Source: Streptosporangium sp. NBC_01755 (GTDB lineage: Bacteria; Actinomycetota; Actinomycetes; Streptosporangiales; Streptosporangiaceae). Taken from it: a stretch of 64,000 bases of DNA. Location: positions 5,580,001 through 5,644,000 of the forward strand of contig NZ_CP109131.1 of assembly GCF_035917995.1 (NCBI RefSeq). Direction: 5' to 3'. How positions within the stretch are numbered: position 1 is the stretch's first letter; every line of letters starts with the position of its first letter. The position numbers and the translations under genes were made by a program. Shown here in pieces: positions 51,451 to 60,904 of this stretch. The notes beneath the pieces are model-generated. The model was not told the DNA's origin. It saw nothing but the letters and a program-made list of their open reading frames with translations, and did not search any database.

Positions 51451-52464
51451 TTGGTCGACGACCGGAAGCTCGCCGTGCTTCGCGCCATCGTCGAGGACTA
51501 CGTGTCCACCAACGAGCCGGTGGGCTCCAAGGCCCTCGCGGATCGGCACAGTCTGGGGGTGTCCCCGGCGACGATCCGCAACGACATGGCGGTGCTGGAG
51601 GAGCAGGGCTACATCGCCCAGCCTCACACCAGCGCCGGCCGGGTGCCCACGGACAAGGGCTACCGGCTCTTCGTCGACCGGCTCTCGCAGGTGAAACCCC
51701 TCTCGAGCGCGGAACGTAAGGCCATCGAGAGCTTTCTCGCGGGTGCGGTGGACATCGACGACGTCGTCATGCGGACGGTGCGGCTGCTTGCCCAGCTCAC
51801 CCGTCAGGTCGCCGTGGTGCAGTACCCGACGCTGACCAATTCGACGGTCCGGCACGTCGAGCTGGTGCCGCTGAACGAGCGCCGGCTGATGTTCGTGCTC
51901 ATCACCAACACCGGCCGGGTCGAGCAGCGCGTCGTCGAGCTGCCCGACGTCGCGGACGAGCAGCGTGTGGCCCATCTGCGAGCGGTGCTCAACACCTCCC
52001 TCGACGGGTGCGGGCTCACCAGCGTCCCCGACAAGGTCGCCGACCTGCCTGAGCGGCTGCCCGCAGAGGACCGGCCGCTCGCGGCCACGATCCTGTCGGT
52101 GCTGCTGGAGTCCCTGGTGGACAGGCACGATGAAAAGATTGTTTTTGCCGGGGCCGCCAACCTTGCGGGAGCCGACTTCACCGTCGGGCTCCGCGATGTG
52201 CTGGAGGCTCTGGAAGAGCAGGTCGTGCTCATGCGACTGCTCGGTGAGACCTCCGACCTGTCGGCGCTGACCGTGCGGATCGGCTCGGAGAACCCCTACA
52301 CCGGACTCCAGGGCACGTCTATCGTCGCCGCCGGATACGGTTCTGGGGACAAGCAACTGGCCCGGCTCGGTGTGCTGGGCCCGACGCGTATGGACTACCC
52401 GGTCACGATGGGCGCGGTGCGCGCGGTGGCACGCTACGTCAGCCAGATCCTGGCTGCATCATAA
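51451..52464 (+). CDS. hrcA: heat-inducible transcription repressor HrcA
   Basis: The protein has about 337 residues. The winged HTH at the N-terminus ([72 protein letters not shown]) and the C-terminal ASIRGYGSGD-type region ([20 protein letters not shown]) are typical. The start is probably TTG 51451, which has an ideal GGAGGTGA ribosome binding site and matches family N-termini. A GTG at 51442 lies inside that site. Its gene is 14 bases upstream of dnaJ. Confidence 0.94.
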   Translation: MVDDRKLAVLRAIVEDYVSTNEPVGSKALADRHSLGVSPATIRNDMAVLEEQGYIAQPHTSAGRVPTDKGYRLFVDRLSQVKPLSSAERKAIESFLAGAVDIDDVVMRTVRLLAQLTRQVAVVQYPTLTNSTVRHVELVPLNERRLMFVLITNTGRVEQRVVELPDVADEQRVAHLRAVLNTSLDGCGLTSVPDKVADLPERLPAEDRPLAATILSVLLESLVDRHDEKIVFAGAANLAGADFTVGLRDVLEALEEQVVLMRLLGETSDLSALTVRIGSENPYTGLQGTSIVAAGYGSGDKQLARLGVLGPTRMDYPVTMGAVRAVARYVSQILAAS

Positions 52465-52478
52465 GAGGTCAACGAAAA

Positions 52479-53615
52479 GTGGCTAAGAGCGACTACTACG
52501 GCACCCTCGGGGTGCGCCGTGACGCCAGTGCGGAAGAGATCAAGAAGGCGTACCGACGCCTGGCGCGCGAACTGCATCCCGACGTCAACCCCGACCCTGA
52601 GACTCAGGAGCGCTTCAAGGAGATCACTCAGGCCTACGAGGTCCTGTCCGACTCCAGCAAGCGGCAGATGTACGACATGGGTGCCGACCCGTTCGCCTCG
52701 GGTGGTGCGGGGGCCGGTGGCTTCGGCGCGGGCTTCCCGTTCAGCGACATCATGGACGCCTTCTTCGGCGCGGCCGGCGGCGGTGGCCGCGGCCCCCGCT
52801 CGCGCGCCCGTCGCGGGCGCAACGCCACAATCCGGGTCGAGCTCGACCTGCGGGAGTCGGGCTTCGGCACGACCCGCGAGCTGGTCGTCGACACCGCGGT
52901 GGTCTGCGAGGTCTGCACGGGCTCCGGCGCCGCCGCCGGCACCCACCCCGACACCTGTGACATGTGTCATGGCCGGGGCGAGGTCTCCCAGGTCACCCGC
53001 TCCTTCCTCGGTCAGGTGATGACCTCCCGGCCCTGTCCCCAGTGCGGTGGCTTCGGGTCGATCATCCGCCACCCCTGCCAGGAGTGCTCCGGCGACGGCC
53101 GGGTCCGCACCCGGCGGACCATCAAGGTCCGCATCCCGGCCGGGGTGGAGGACGGCACCCACATCCAGCTCGCCGGCGAGGGCGAGATCGGCCCGGGTGG
53201 CGGCCCGCCCGGCGACCTGTTCCTGGAGATCGTCGAGCGCCCTCACGAGATCTTCGAGCGGCGCGGCGACGACCTGCACTGCACGGTGCAGATCCCGATG
53301 ACCGCGGCGGCGCTCGGCACCATCCTGACCATGGAGACGCTCGATGGCGCCGAGGATCTGGACATCCGTCCCGGCACGCAGTCGGGGCAGACGATCCCGC
53401 TCTACGGCCGCGGCGTGCAGCGCCTGAACGAGACCGGCCGCGGCGACCTGCTGATCCATGTGAACGTGGAGACCCCCTCCCGTCTCGACACGGTCCAGGA
53501 GGACCTCCTGAAGGAGCTCGCCAGGCTTCGCGGCGAGGAGCGCCCGCCCGGCAAGTTCGCCCCCGGGCAGCAGAGTTTCTTCTCCCGGCTGCGGGATGCC
53601 TTCAATGGCCGCTGA
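52479..53615 (+). CDS. dnaJ: molecular chaperone DnaJ
   Basis: The protein has 378 residues. The J domain has the HPD triad (33-35). A Gly/Phe-rich linker precedes four zinc-finger repeats [32 protein letters not shown], then C-terminal substrate domains. This is the hrcA-linked DnaJ2 of actinobacteria, acting with DnaK. GTG start. Expressed from the CIRCE-controlled promoter with hrcA. Confidence 0.96.
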   Translation: MAKSDYYGTLGVRRDASAEEIKKAYRRLARELHPDVNPDPETQERFKEITQAYEVLSDSSKRQMYDMGADPFASGGAGAGGFGAGFPFSDIMDAFFGAAGGGGRGPRSRARRGRNATIRVELDLRESGFGTTRELVVDTAVVCEVCTGSGAAAGTHPDTCDMCHGRGEVSQVTRSFLGQVMTSRPCPQCGGFGSIIRHPCQECSGDGRVRTRRTIKVRIPAGVEDGTHIQLAGEGEIGPGGGPPGDLFLEIVERPHEIFERRGDDLHCTVQIPMTAAALGTILTMETLDGAEDLDIRPGTQSGQTIPLYGRGVQRLNETGRGDLLIHVNVETPSRLDTVQEDLLKELARLRGEERPPGKFAPGQQSFFSRLRDAFNGR

Positions 53616-53726
53616 CCCGGAGCGCCCCGGGTCGCGTGGGCGTGGCGCGGTCCGTTCCTGGCCGCGCCGCGGCAACGCGGCCCGTTCCCGGTCGTGTCGC
53701 CACGATACGGCCCGCCCCGACGGCCC

Positions 53727-54458
53727 ATGACCGTTCCGGTCTTCCTGGCCGAACCCGCCGACCTGGTCAGGCCGGAGTTCGTCTTCGGCGGCCCCGAGGG
53801 GCGTCACGCGGCGGCCGTACGGCGGCTGCGGGCCGGGGAGCGGCTTGACCTGACAGACGGGGCGGGTTCCGTCGCCGAGTGCGTGGTGATCGAGGCGGGC
53901 AGGGATTCGCTCCGGGTCCAGGTACTGCGCCGTCACGAGGTGCCCATGCCGTCCCCTCGCCTGGTCGTGGTCCAGGGACTGCCCAAGGGCGACCGGGGCG
54001 AGCTGGCCGTGGAGATGATGACCGAGGCGGGGGTGGACGTGATCGTCCCCTGGGCCGCGGCCAGGTGTGTCACCCAGTGGAAGGGCGAGCGCGCGGCCAA
54101 GGCGCTGGCCCGCTGGCGCTCCACGGCGCGTGAGGCGGGCAAGCAGTCACGCCGCTTCCGCCTGCCCGAGGTGACGGAGCTCGTCTCCACCGCCGGGGTC
54201 GCCGCCCTGCTGTCGGCGGCGGCGCTCGGCGTCGTGCTGCACGAGGAGGCCGCCTCCCCGCTGTCCGGCCTTCCGCTCCCCGCGGGCGGCGACATCGTCG
54301 TGGTGGTCGGCCCGGAGGGCGGGGTGTCGCAGGAGGAGATCGCCGTCTTCCGCGAGGTCAAGGCGGTGCCGGCGCTGCTCGGGCCGACGGTGCTGCGTAC
54401 CTCGACGGCCGGTGTCGTCGCGGCGGCGGTGCTCCAGACGCGCAGCGGCCGCTGGTGA
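53727..54458 (+). CDS. rsmE: 16S rRNA m3U1498 methyltransferase RsmE
   Basis: The protein has 243 residues. The SPOUT-fold knot is visible in IVVVVGPEGGVSQEEIAVFR and LLGPTVLRTSTAGVVAAAVL. The N-terminal PUA-like part includes FVFGGPEGRHAAAVRRLRAG, and the middle has QGLPKGDRGELAVEMMTEAG. It methylates U1498 of 16S rRNA. ATG 53727; 111 bases after dnaJ. Confidence 0.93.
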   Translation: MTVPVFLAEPADLVRPEFVFGGPEGRHAAAVRRLRAGERLDLTDGAGSVAECVVIEAGRDSLRVQVLRRHEVPMPSPRLVVVQGLPKGDRGELAVEMMTEAGVDVIVPWAAARCVTQWKGERAAKALARWRSTAREAGKQSRRFRLPEVTELVSTAGVAALLSAAALGVVLHEEAASPLSGLPLPAGGDIVVVVGPEGGVSQEEIAVFREVKAVPALLGPTVLRTSTAGVVAAAVLQTRSGRW

Positions 54459-54484
54459 TCCCCGGACGGCGCCCCTTGGCCCTG

Positions 54485-54513
54485 TCCCTTGGGGTCCCTT
54501 GGGGTCCCTTGGG
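54485..54513. repeat. 10-bp tandem repeat after rsmE
   Basis: Two full and one nearly full copy of TCCCTTGGGG. Each unit is self-complementary, so the RNA can form small hairpins. It lies in a 192-base gap between convergent rsmE and the 54651 gene and may help termination. Confidence 0.7.
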
Positions 54514-54650
54514 TCTTCTGTCTGCCGCGGCCGGTCGGACGGCGCCCCGCCGCGTTGCCGCCGGCCACCACGGTAGGCCGAGGCCCCCATCTGCGCGCCG
54601 AGAGGCCACCCTGCAGATCCTCGCCACGGCAGGATCCGCCGGACGGTGCC

Positions 54651-55346
54651 CTAGCTGCTGACCGGGATCGGCGCGGGGACGTTCGCCTCCGTCGGCATCG
54701 GGGGCGACACGTCGTCCGACGTGTCGCACTCATCGGCCGAGCACGGGCTCTCCGAGGGAGCCGGGGGCCGCGTCCTCGTCGGTGCGGGTGTCGCCTCGGC
54801 CTCCTCACACTGCTTGGAGATCCCGTTGGGGTCGACGGGTGGATCGTCGAGAGGCGTGGGGCAGGTGGGCGTCGGCGTCGGACTGGGAGTCGGTGGCGCC
54901 GAGGTCGCCTTGGAGGTCGGCTTCGTGCTGGGCGTCGTACTCCTGGACGGTGTGGGCGTCGGCGGGAGCGTGGTGCCGCCTGCCTCCGGCCTGCCGATGG
55001 TGGGGAGCTGGGCGGGGCCGGACGACGGCTGGGGCGGAGCCGGGGGTCTTGAGGTGGCGGATCCGTCCGGAGGAGGCGTCGACTCGGTGAAGTTGACCGT
55101 GCCGGTGCTCACCTGGGGGATCACCTGTTCTCGGAACTGGGGAACCACCATGACGACGGTCGCCGCGACGAGGAGCGCGCCGGCGACGGAGGCTCCGGTC
55201 CGCCACCACGTCAGCCAGCGAAACCCGCGTCGCTCGATGCGGGCGCGAATTATCTCCAGCCCGTCAGGGGAGGGAACGACCGAGTTCGCCTCCGCGCTGA
55301 GCGCACGGCGGAGCAGCTCGCCGTACTCATCCGGGGAGTCGGTCAT
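54651..55346 (-). CDS. Pro/Thr-rich single-pass membrane protein (sigma partner)
   Basis: The protein has 231 residues. The cytoplasmic N-terminus (MTDSPDEYGELLRRALSAEA), one membrane helix (ASVAGALLVAATVVMVVPQF, about 50-70), and a Pro/Thr/Ser-rich outer part ending with a few Cys fit a membrane-bound partner of the sigma factor. Its ATG overlaps the sigma stop (ATGA). No zinc anti-sigma motif is seen, so an anti-sigma role is a guess from position. Confidence 0.7.
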   Translation of the reverse strand: MTDSPDEYGELLRRALSAEANSVVPSPDGLEIIRARIERRGFRWLTWWRTGASVAGALLVAATVVMVVPQFREQVIPQVSTGTVNFTESTPPPDGSATSRPPAPPQPSSGPAQLPTIGRPEAGGTTLPPTPTPSRSTTPSTKPTSKATSAPPTPSPTPTPTCPTPLDDPPVDPNGISKQCEEAEATPAPTRTRPPAPSESPCSADECDTSDDVSPPMPTEANVPAPIPVSS

Positions 55347-55948
55347 GACAGTTGCTCCAGTGAGGTTCGTAGGGCGGCCATGCCGCGAGCCGTGTGGCTC
55401 TTGACCGCGCCTTTGCTGATGCCCATCGCGTGGGCGATCTGCGCCTCGGACAGGTCTCCGTAGTAGCGCAGGACCAGGGCCTCCCGCTGGCGCGCGGGCA
55501 GCCCGCGGAGCGCCTCGATGACGGCGGAGCGCTCGAACTCGCCGATCGCCCCGTTCTCCGCGCTCGGCGCGTCGGGCATGCCCTTGGGCGCGTACTTCTC
55601 GACGACCGCCCGGTGCCGAAGCACCGAACGTGATCGGTTCACGACCGACTGCCGCAGGTAGGCCAGTGCCTTGTCGGTGTCGCGCAGGCGACGCCAGGCG
55701 CCATGGATGGCGACGAACGCGTCCTGCACGACCTCCTCCGCGGTTGCCATATCGCGGACGAGCAGTACGGCGAGACGGACAAGAGACCGATAGTGCGCGC
55801 TGTAGAGCGCGGTAACGGCCATGTCGGCATCCCACCCGACGGGCACCGCCCCGAGCGATCTGTCTGCCACGAGGGTCTCGGTGATCACATCAGTGGGACG
55901 CTCGGCCTTCCCAGAGGGTTTACGCTCTTCCGGTTCATTAAGGGGCAT
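55343..55948 (-). CDS. SigE-type ECF sigma factor
   Basis: The protein has about 201 residues. Region 2 (FTALYSAHYRSLVRLAVLLV-like stretch, TALYSAHYRSLVRLAVLLVR, ATAEEVVQDAFVAIHGAWRR) and region 4 (LPARQREALVLRYYGDLSEA, QIAHAMGISKGAVKSHTARG) are intact. It would direct RNA polymerase to stress promoters. It and the partner sit on the opposite strand inside the rsmE-HIT-phoH block. Start uncertain: ATG 55948 or 55978. Confidence 0.85.
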   Translation of the reverse strand: MPLNEPEERKPSGKAERPTDVITETLVADRSLGAVPVGWDADMAVTALYSAHYRSLVRLAVLLVRDMATAEEVVQDAFVAIHGAWRRLRDTDKALAYLRQSVVNRSRSVLRHRAVVEKYAPKGMPDAPSAENGAIGEFERSAVIEALRGLPARQREALVLRYYGDLSEAQIAHAMGISKGAVKSHTARGMAALRTSLEQLS

Positions 55949-56102
55949 GACCCAGTCGTGTCCTCGCCAGGCGGCCATATGGTGCTATGCGCAAAGGCTG
56001 TCTTGGTTGAAGTTTTGCACACCCACCATATCTGGGTGGATCTTTGTTTGCCGACGGGAACCATCACCGATTCACAACGTCCTCAAGCGGTAAGGTGCCC
56101 GC

Positions 56103-56456
56103 ATGGTGAGCGAAGCCGACTGCCTGTTCTGCAAGATCGTGGCCAGCGAGATTCCCGCGGAGATCGTCTATGAGACCGATCGCACGCTGGCCTTCCGTGA
56201 CGTCAACCCCCAGGCGCCGACCCACGTGCTGGTGGTCACCAGGGAGCACCACCGGGACGCCGCGGCACTGGCGGCCGCCGACCAGGGACTGGCCGACGAG
56301 GTGCTCAAGACCGCGCACGCGGTCGCCAGGCAGGAGGGAGTCGCGGAATCGGGCTACCGGCTGGTGTTCAACACCGGACCCGAGGCCGGTCAGACCGTCT
56401 TCCACGTGCACGGACACGTGATCGGGGGGCGCGGTCTGAAGTGGCCGCCCGGCTGA
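56103..56456 (+). CDS. HIT-family hydrolase (Hint-like)
   Basis: The protein has 117 residues. DCLFCKIVASEIPAEIVYET gives a Cys pair and Hint N-terminus. The catalytic HIT motif is HVHGHVIGG. PQAPTHVLVVTREHHRD is a further family segment. Such proteins hydrolyse adenosine phosphoramidates. Conserved neighbour of phoH in actinobacteria. ATG 56103. Confidence 0.93.
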   Translation: MVSEADCLFCKIVASEIPAEIVYETDRTLAFRDVNPQAPTHVLVVTREHHRDAAALAAADQGLADEVLKTAHAVARQEGVAESGYRLVFNTGPEAGQTVFHVHGHVIGGRGLKWPPG

Positions 56457-56548
56457 AAACCGGTAGGCGCGATCCCGTCGATCACGGATACGATGGCGTT
56501 GAAGTTCCGCGCCTATATCTGGAGGCGAACAGGCCGTAAGGCCAGCTC

Positions 56549-57613
56549 ATGTCCGAGACAAACGATTCCAGCAGAATGTCGCCGAGGTCCAGGGGTGCCA
56601 GCCGGACTCAGGCGAAGGTGGTGATTCCGGACGATCAGTCGATGGTCAGCCTGCTGGGCTCGCGCGATGAGCTGTTGCGTGTCATCGAGGGCGCCTTCCG
56701 CGCCGACATCCACGTCCGGGGCAACGAGATCACCGTCACCGGCAGCCCGGAGGAGAGCAGCACCGTGGTGCGGCTCTTCGAGGAGATGTCCGAACTCGTC
56801 CGCGGAGGCGCGCAGCTCACGGCCGACGCGGTCGAGCGCAGCATCGCCATGTTGCGGATGACCTCCGACCGTCCCGCCGAGGTGCTCTCCCTGGACATCA
56901 TCTCCTCGCGGGGCCGGACCATCCGCCCGAAGACCGTGAACCAGAAGCGTTACGTCGACGCGATCGACAAGTTCACCGTCGTCTTCGGCATCGGCCCGGC
57001 CGGCACGGGCAAGACCTATCTCGCCATGGCGAAGGCCGTGAAGGCCCTCCAGGAGAAGAAGGTCAACCGGATCATCCTCACCCGCCCCGCGGTTGAGGCG
57101 GGCGAGCGGCTGGGCTTCCTGCCGGGAACGCTCTACGAGAAGATCGACCCTTACCTGCGCCCACTCTACGACGCGCTGCACGACATGCTCGATCCCGAGT
57201 CGATCCCCCGGCTGATGGCCGCGGGCACGATCGAGGTGGCACCCCTCGCCTACATGCGGGGCCGCACGCTCAACGACGCCTACATCATCCTGGACGAGGC
57301 GCAGAACACCTCGCCGGAGCAGATGAAGATGTTCCTGACGCGGCTGGGGTTCAACTCGAAGATCGTCGTCACCGGCGACGTCACCCAGGTCGACCTGCCG
57401 AACGGCACGCAGAGCGGTCTCAGGGTCGTCCAGGGCATCCTCGAAGGCATCTCTGACATCCACTTCAGCCGTCTGACCAGCGACGACGTGGTGCGCCACA
57501 AGCTGGTGGGCGACATCGTGGACGCGTACGGGCGCTATGACGAGAGGCAGCGCCAGAGCGCGCCGCAGCAGATCAAGGGCGTGGTCAAGCAGCGTCCCCG
57601 GGAGAGAACATGA
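56549..57613 (+). CDS. phoH: PhoH-like ATPase
   Basis: The protein has 354 residues. A KH-like N-terminus ([20 protein letters not shown]) precedes a P-loop: Walker [11 protein letters not shown] (about 147-156), Walker [19 protein letters not shown], and [20 protein letters not shown]. It is implicated in RNA metabolism, often with YbeY, which follows it. ATG 56549. Confidence 0.93.
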   Translation: MSETNDSSRMSPRSRGASRTQAKVVIPDDQSMVSLLGSRDELLRVIEGAFRADIHVRGNEITVTGSPEESSTVVRLFEEMSELVRGGAQLTADAVERSIAMLRMTSDRPAEVLSLDIISSRGRTIRPKTVNQKRYVDAIDKFTVVFGIGPAGTGKTYLAMAKAVKALQEKKVNRIILTRPAVEAGERLGFLPGTLYEKIDPYLRPLYDALHDMLDPESIPRLMAAGTIEVAPLAYMRGRTLNDAYIILDEAQNTSPEQMKMFLTRLGFNSKIVVTGDVTQVDLPNGTQSGLRVVQGILEGISDIHFSRLTSDDVVRHKLVGDIVDAYGRYDERQRQSAPQQIKGVVKQRPRERT

Positions 57614-57708
57614 GCGCGGAGCGACTCCGGCGCGGGGCACGAGCCGGTCGCGGGGCACGAGCCGGTCGCGCGGCACGTGAGAAGCAGGGGGTGACCCATG
57701 AGCGTTGA
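57610..57708 (+). CDS. 32-residue Arg/Gly-rich ORF bridging phoH and ybeY
   Basis: The ORF starts at 57610 overlapping the phoH stop (ATGA) and ends 11 bases into ybeY. It contains an 18-bp direct repeat (57632-57649, 57650-57667), giving two RGARAG-like units. The protein, [20 protein letters not shown] and on, is low complexity. It may only carry ribosomes from phoH to ybeY. Confidence 0.3.
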   Translation: MSAERLRRGARAGRGARAGRAAREKQGVTHER

Positions 57709-58180
57709 GGTCAACAACGAGTCCGGTGTCGAGATCGACGAGGGGCTCATCGTCTCGCTGGCCGGGCACGTGCTGGAGCGGATGGGCATCAACCCGCTCG
57801 CCGAGCTGTCGATCCTGGTCGTCGACGAAGAGGCCATGTCGGCGCTGCACGAGCAGTGGATGGGCGAGCCGGGCCCCACGGACGTGCTCGCCTTCCCGAT
57901 GGACGAGCTGCGGCCCGGTCCCGGCGCGGGAGCCCGGCAGGAGGGCGACACGCCCACCGACCCGGCACTCCTCGGTGACGTGGTGCTCTGCCCGCAGGTG
58001 GCGGCCAAGCAGGCCGCCGAGGCGGGGCACAGCACCGAGGCGGAGCTGGAGCTGCTGTGCACGCACGGCATCCTCCACCTGCTCGGCTTCGATCACGCCG
58101 AACCCGAGGAGCACAAGGAGATGTTCGGCCTTCAGGGCGAGCTTCTGGAATCGTGGCGGGAGGTGCGCCCCCAGCGGTGA
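57698..58180 (+). CDS. ybeY: endoribonuclease YbeY
   Basis: The protein has 160 residues. The zinc-binding motif [11 protein letters not shown] is complete, preceded by [20 protein letters not shown] and [11 protein letters not shown]. YbeY matures 16S rRNA 3' ends and degrades defective ribosomes. ATG 57698 with AGCAGGGGGTG. Its stop overlaps the next GTG by GTGA. Confidence 0.95.
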   Translation: MSVEVNNESGVEIDEGLIVSLAGHVLERMGINPLAELSILVVDEEAMSALHEQWMGEPGPTDVLAFPMDELRPGPGAGARQEGDTPTDPALLGDVVLCPQVAAKQAAEAGHSTEAELELLCTHGILHLLGFDHAEPEEHKEMFGLQGELLESWREVRPQR

Positions 58181-59478
58181 ACCTTGCCAACGGGTGGTTG
58201 TTCTCCGCTGTCGTCCTCGTTGTGGTCGGTGGGTTGATCGCCAGCGCGGAGACGGCCCTGACCCGCATCTCAAGGGTTCGCGCGGAGGAGTTCGTCCGCG
58301 ACGGCCGTCGGGGAGCGGTGCGCCTGCAGGCCATCGTCGCCGATCCGCCGCGCTACCTGAACCTGCTGCTCCTGCTCCGGCTGAGCTGCGAGCTGGTCGC
58401 CACGGTGATCGGCACGCTGCTCTTCATCGACTGGCTCGGCGACCAGGGCCGGGCCTACGCCGCCGCGGCGGCGGTCATGATCGTCGTCAGCTATGTGATC
58501 GTCGGGGTCTCCCCGCGCACGCTGGGCCGTCAGCACGCCGAGCCGATCGCGCTCGCCAGCGCGCCCCTGGTGTACGGCCTGACCCGGATCTTCGGACCCC
58601 TGCCCAAGCTGCTCATCCTGCTGGGCAACGCGGTGACGCCCGGCAAGGGCTTCCGCGAGGGCCCGTTCACCTCCGAGGCCGAGCTGCGCGACCTGGTCGA
58701 CCTGGCCGAGGAACGCAGGGTCATCGAGCCGGACGAGCGGGAGATGATCCACTCGGTCTTCGAGCTCGGCGACACCCTGGTCCGCGAGGTCATGGTGCCC
58801 CGTACCGACATGGTGTTCATCGAGCGGGGCAAGACGCTGAGCCAGGCCCTGTCGCTCGCCCTGCGCAGCGGCTTCTCGCGGATCCCCGTGGTCGGTGAGA
58901 ACGAGGACGACGTCATCGGCATCGCCTATCTCAAGGACATCGCGCGCCGGGTGCAGGACACCGGTGACGACGGGCGCGCCGAGCCGGTGGAGTCCATCAT
59001 GCGTCCGGCCACCTACGTGCCGGAGAGCAAGCCGATCGACCAGCTGCTGCGCGAGATGCAGGCCCGCCAGATCCACCAGGCCATCGTCATCGACGAGTAC
59101 GGTGGCACGGCCGGCCTGGTCACCATCGAGGACATCCTGGAGGAGATCGTCGGTGAGATCACCGACGAGTACGACCAGGAGGTCCCCAGGGTGGAGCCGC
59201 TGGAGGGCGGTGCGGTCCGGGTGACCGCCAGGCTCCCGGTGGACGATCTGGAAGACCTGTTCGGCATCGAGTTGGAGGTCGACGACGTCGAGACCGTCGG
59301 AGGGCTGCTGGCGCACGCGCTGGGCCGGGTGCCGATCGCCGGCTCCCAGGCGGTGGTGGAGGGGCTCAGCCTGACGGCCGAGAGCCTCGCCGGGCGCCGC
59401 AACCGGATCGGCACGGTCCTCGTCACCAGGATCGCCTCCGCGGAGTCTGACTCGGTCTCGGCCTCCGCCGATCAGTGA
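58177..59478 (+). CDS. CNNM/CorC-type membrane protein (hemolysin family)
   Basis: The protein has 433 residues. A DUF21 membrane domain ([60 protein letters not shown]) precedes two CBS domains ([40 protein letters not shown]). A CorC_HlyC domain ends the protein ([35 protein letters not shown]). A divalent cation transport or sensing role is likely. GTG start coupled to ybeY. Confidence 0.9.
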   Translation: MNLANGWLFSAVVLVVVGGLIASAETALTRISRVRAEEFVRDGRRGAVRLQAIVADPPRYLNLLLLLRLSCELVATVIGTLLFIDWLGDQGRAYAAAAAVMIVVSYVIVGVSPRTLGRQHAEPIALASAPLVYGLTRIFGPLPKLLILLGNAVTPGKGFREGPFTSEAELRDLVDLAEERRVIEPDEREMIHSVFELGDTLVREVMVPRTDMVFIERGKTLSQALSLALRSGFSRIPVVGENEDDVIGIAYLKDIARRVQDTGDDGRAEPVESIMRPATYVPESKPIDQLLREMQARQIHQAIVIDEYGGTAGLVTIEDILEEIVGEITDEYDQEVPRVEPLEGGAVRVTARLPVDDLEDLFGIELEVDDVETVGGLLAHALGRVPIAGSQAVVEGLSLTAESLAGRRNRIGTVLVTRIASAESDSVSASADQ

Positions 59479-59813
59479 CGGGCTCGGGTGGTGGATTCGT
59501 CCCAAGTCGTCCGCAAGCGCCCTGCAAGTGGTGCGGGTGATGCTTCTCTCACGGCACCTGGTCGCGCGGGAGTCGGTGGGGAGGATCCCCGGCGTCCGGA
59601 GGGGTTCGCGGCGCGAGGGGTCGGCCCCGTGGGGGAGAAGAGTCACGCAGGGCTGGAGGCTGTCCTGTGTTACTCGCTTGAGGGTGTTCTCGACCGTGAA
59701 ATACGGTTGAGGGCACCCTTAGGCGTTTCTTAATGATTGCCGCTTTTGCCGACGGGGAAGAAAGCGAGTCGGCGAGGACGAGACGCCTCGCACATGACAT
59801 CGGGGGGATGGTC
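59479..59813. other. intergenic region before the lipoprotein gene
   Basis: About 335 bases without a convincing gene. A hairpin CTCGACCGT (59689-59697) / ACGGTTGAG (59703-59711) lies inside and may end the ybeY-CNNM transcript. The downstream TTCTTAATG region probably holds the promoter for the lipoprotein. Confidence 0.5.
59689..59711 (+). terminator. probable terminator after the CNNM gene
   Basis: A 9-base stem with one wobble, CTCGACCGT/ACGGTTGAG, encloses a 5-base loop, about 210 bases after the CNNM stop. The T tract is weak. It may instead be a regulatory hairpin. Confidence 0.45.
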
Positions 59814-60473
59814 ATGACGCGAGGGATAAATATTGTCGTTTTTACAGTGTTATGTGGACTTATGGTGGGCGGGGCGGCCGGCTGTGGAAGCGGGGCGGGG
59901 GCCGGCGACGCCATGGACGGCACCGCGGAGCTGAACCGGCTGCGGGGGTTGCTCAACGAGGCACGGGCGCTGCCTGAGGGGTTCTCGGCCCGCCCGCGTG
60001 ACGGCTGGCGCGCCCCGTTCCAGCCCGTGAACGAGGACTGCCGGCTCGTTCTCGACGCCGCCGGAGGCAGGCCGCCGCAGCGTGCGCTGGGGGCGCGGGC
60101 GGCCGTGACCTACCAGGGGGACGGGGTCGGGGAGCTGGCCGGGTTCGGCCTGGCCTCCTACCACGGTGACGACGCCGAGCTTCACTTCAACGAGCTCACA
60201 ACGGCGCTGAGCGGCTGTCCGGTCGCACGCGCCCAACTGGCGGGCCGCGGCACCGCTCTTCGGGTCTCCCCCCTGGACCTGGACGAGGTCGGCGGCGAGG
60301 TGCAGGCCAGGCGGCTGAACGGCAGGTTGAACGGATATCCGTACGAGATGCACCTGGTGTTCGCCCTCAGCGGCCACACCCTGATCTCGCTGGTGCACGC
60401 CGGTGTCAGGGACGTCGACACCGAGCGCACCCGGGAGCTCGCCCGCCTGCTGGTCGACGAGGTCTCCGCCTGA
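59814..60473 (+). CDS. lipoprotein, unknown function
   Basis: The protein has about 219 residues. The signal peptide MTRGINIVVFTVLCGLMVGG ends in a lipobox near AAGC. The mature part starts with a Gly/Ala linker, then an alpha/beta domain with two Cys (NEDCRLVLDAAGG, LSGCPVARAQLAG) suggesting a disulfide. It resembles PknH-type sensor domains in layout only. ATG at 59814 (59808 possible). Confidence 0.6.
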   Translation: MTRGINIVVFTVLCGLMVGGAAGCGSGAGAGDAMDGTAELNRLRGLLNEARALPEGFSARPRDGWRAPFQPVNEDCRLVLDAAGGRPPQRALGARAAVTYQGDGVGELAGFGLASYHGDDAELHFNELTTALSGCPVARAQLAGRGTALRVSPLDLDEVGGEVQARRLNGRLNGYPYEMHLVFALSGHTLISLVHAGVRDVDTERTRELARLLVDEVSA

Positions 60474-60554
60474 GCGAGGCGGCAGCCGTGTCGTTTTGGT
60501 GCCGGGGCCGCACCGGTGTCGTCCTGGACGCGGGAAGCTGAATACCCTTGTGCT

Positions 60555-60887
60555 GTGAGTGACGCGAGCCTCGACCCCGAGGACAAGAAGATCATCGTGC
60601 TGGCCCGTTCCGCCCGTGCACGCAACGGTGCCGTCGAGGGCGCGGCCGTACGGGACGAGACCGGCCGGACCTACTCGGCGACCAACGTGGCGTTGCCGTC
60701 GCTGACCCTGTCGGCGATCCAGGTCGCCGTGGCGATGGCGGTGTCCGGTGGAGCGGAGTCGCTGGAGGCCGCCGCGCTGGTCACCGCCGGTGAGGGACCC
60801 TCCGACGCCGACACGCGGACGGTCCGCGATCTGGGCGGTGGGACCCTGCTCGTGGCCGGCCCTGACGGGACACCGCGTCAGAGCTGA
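60555..60887 (+). CDS. cytidine deaminase-like protein lacking zinc ligands
   Basis: The protein has 110 residues from the GTG 60555. LDPEDKKIIVLARSARARNG, AVEGAAVRDETGRTYSATNV and LSAIQVAVAMAVSGGAESLE follow the cytidine deaminase fold. The active enzyme's (H/C)AE and PCxxC zinc motifs are absent. Comparable degenerate homologues next to era are known in actinobacteria. Probably not a deaminase; possible binding or structural role. Confidence 0.7.
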   Translation: MSDASLDPEDKKIIVLARSARARNGAVEGAAVRDETGRTYSATNVALPSLTLSAIQVAVAMAVSGGAESLEAAALVTAGEGPSDADTRTVRDLGGGTLLVAGPDGTPRQS

Positions 60888-60904
60888 GTCCGGCATCGGC
60901 GACA

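Noticed and set aside
50527..52356. 609-residue minus-strand frame extending over hrcA
   Set aside because: Only the last 246 residues (start 51267) are protein-like; the rest is antisense to hrcA.
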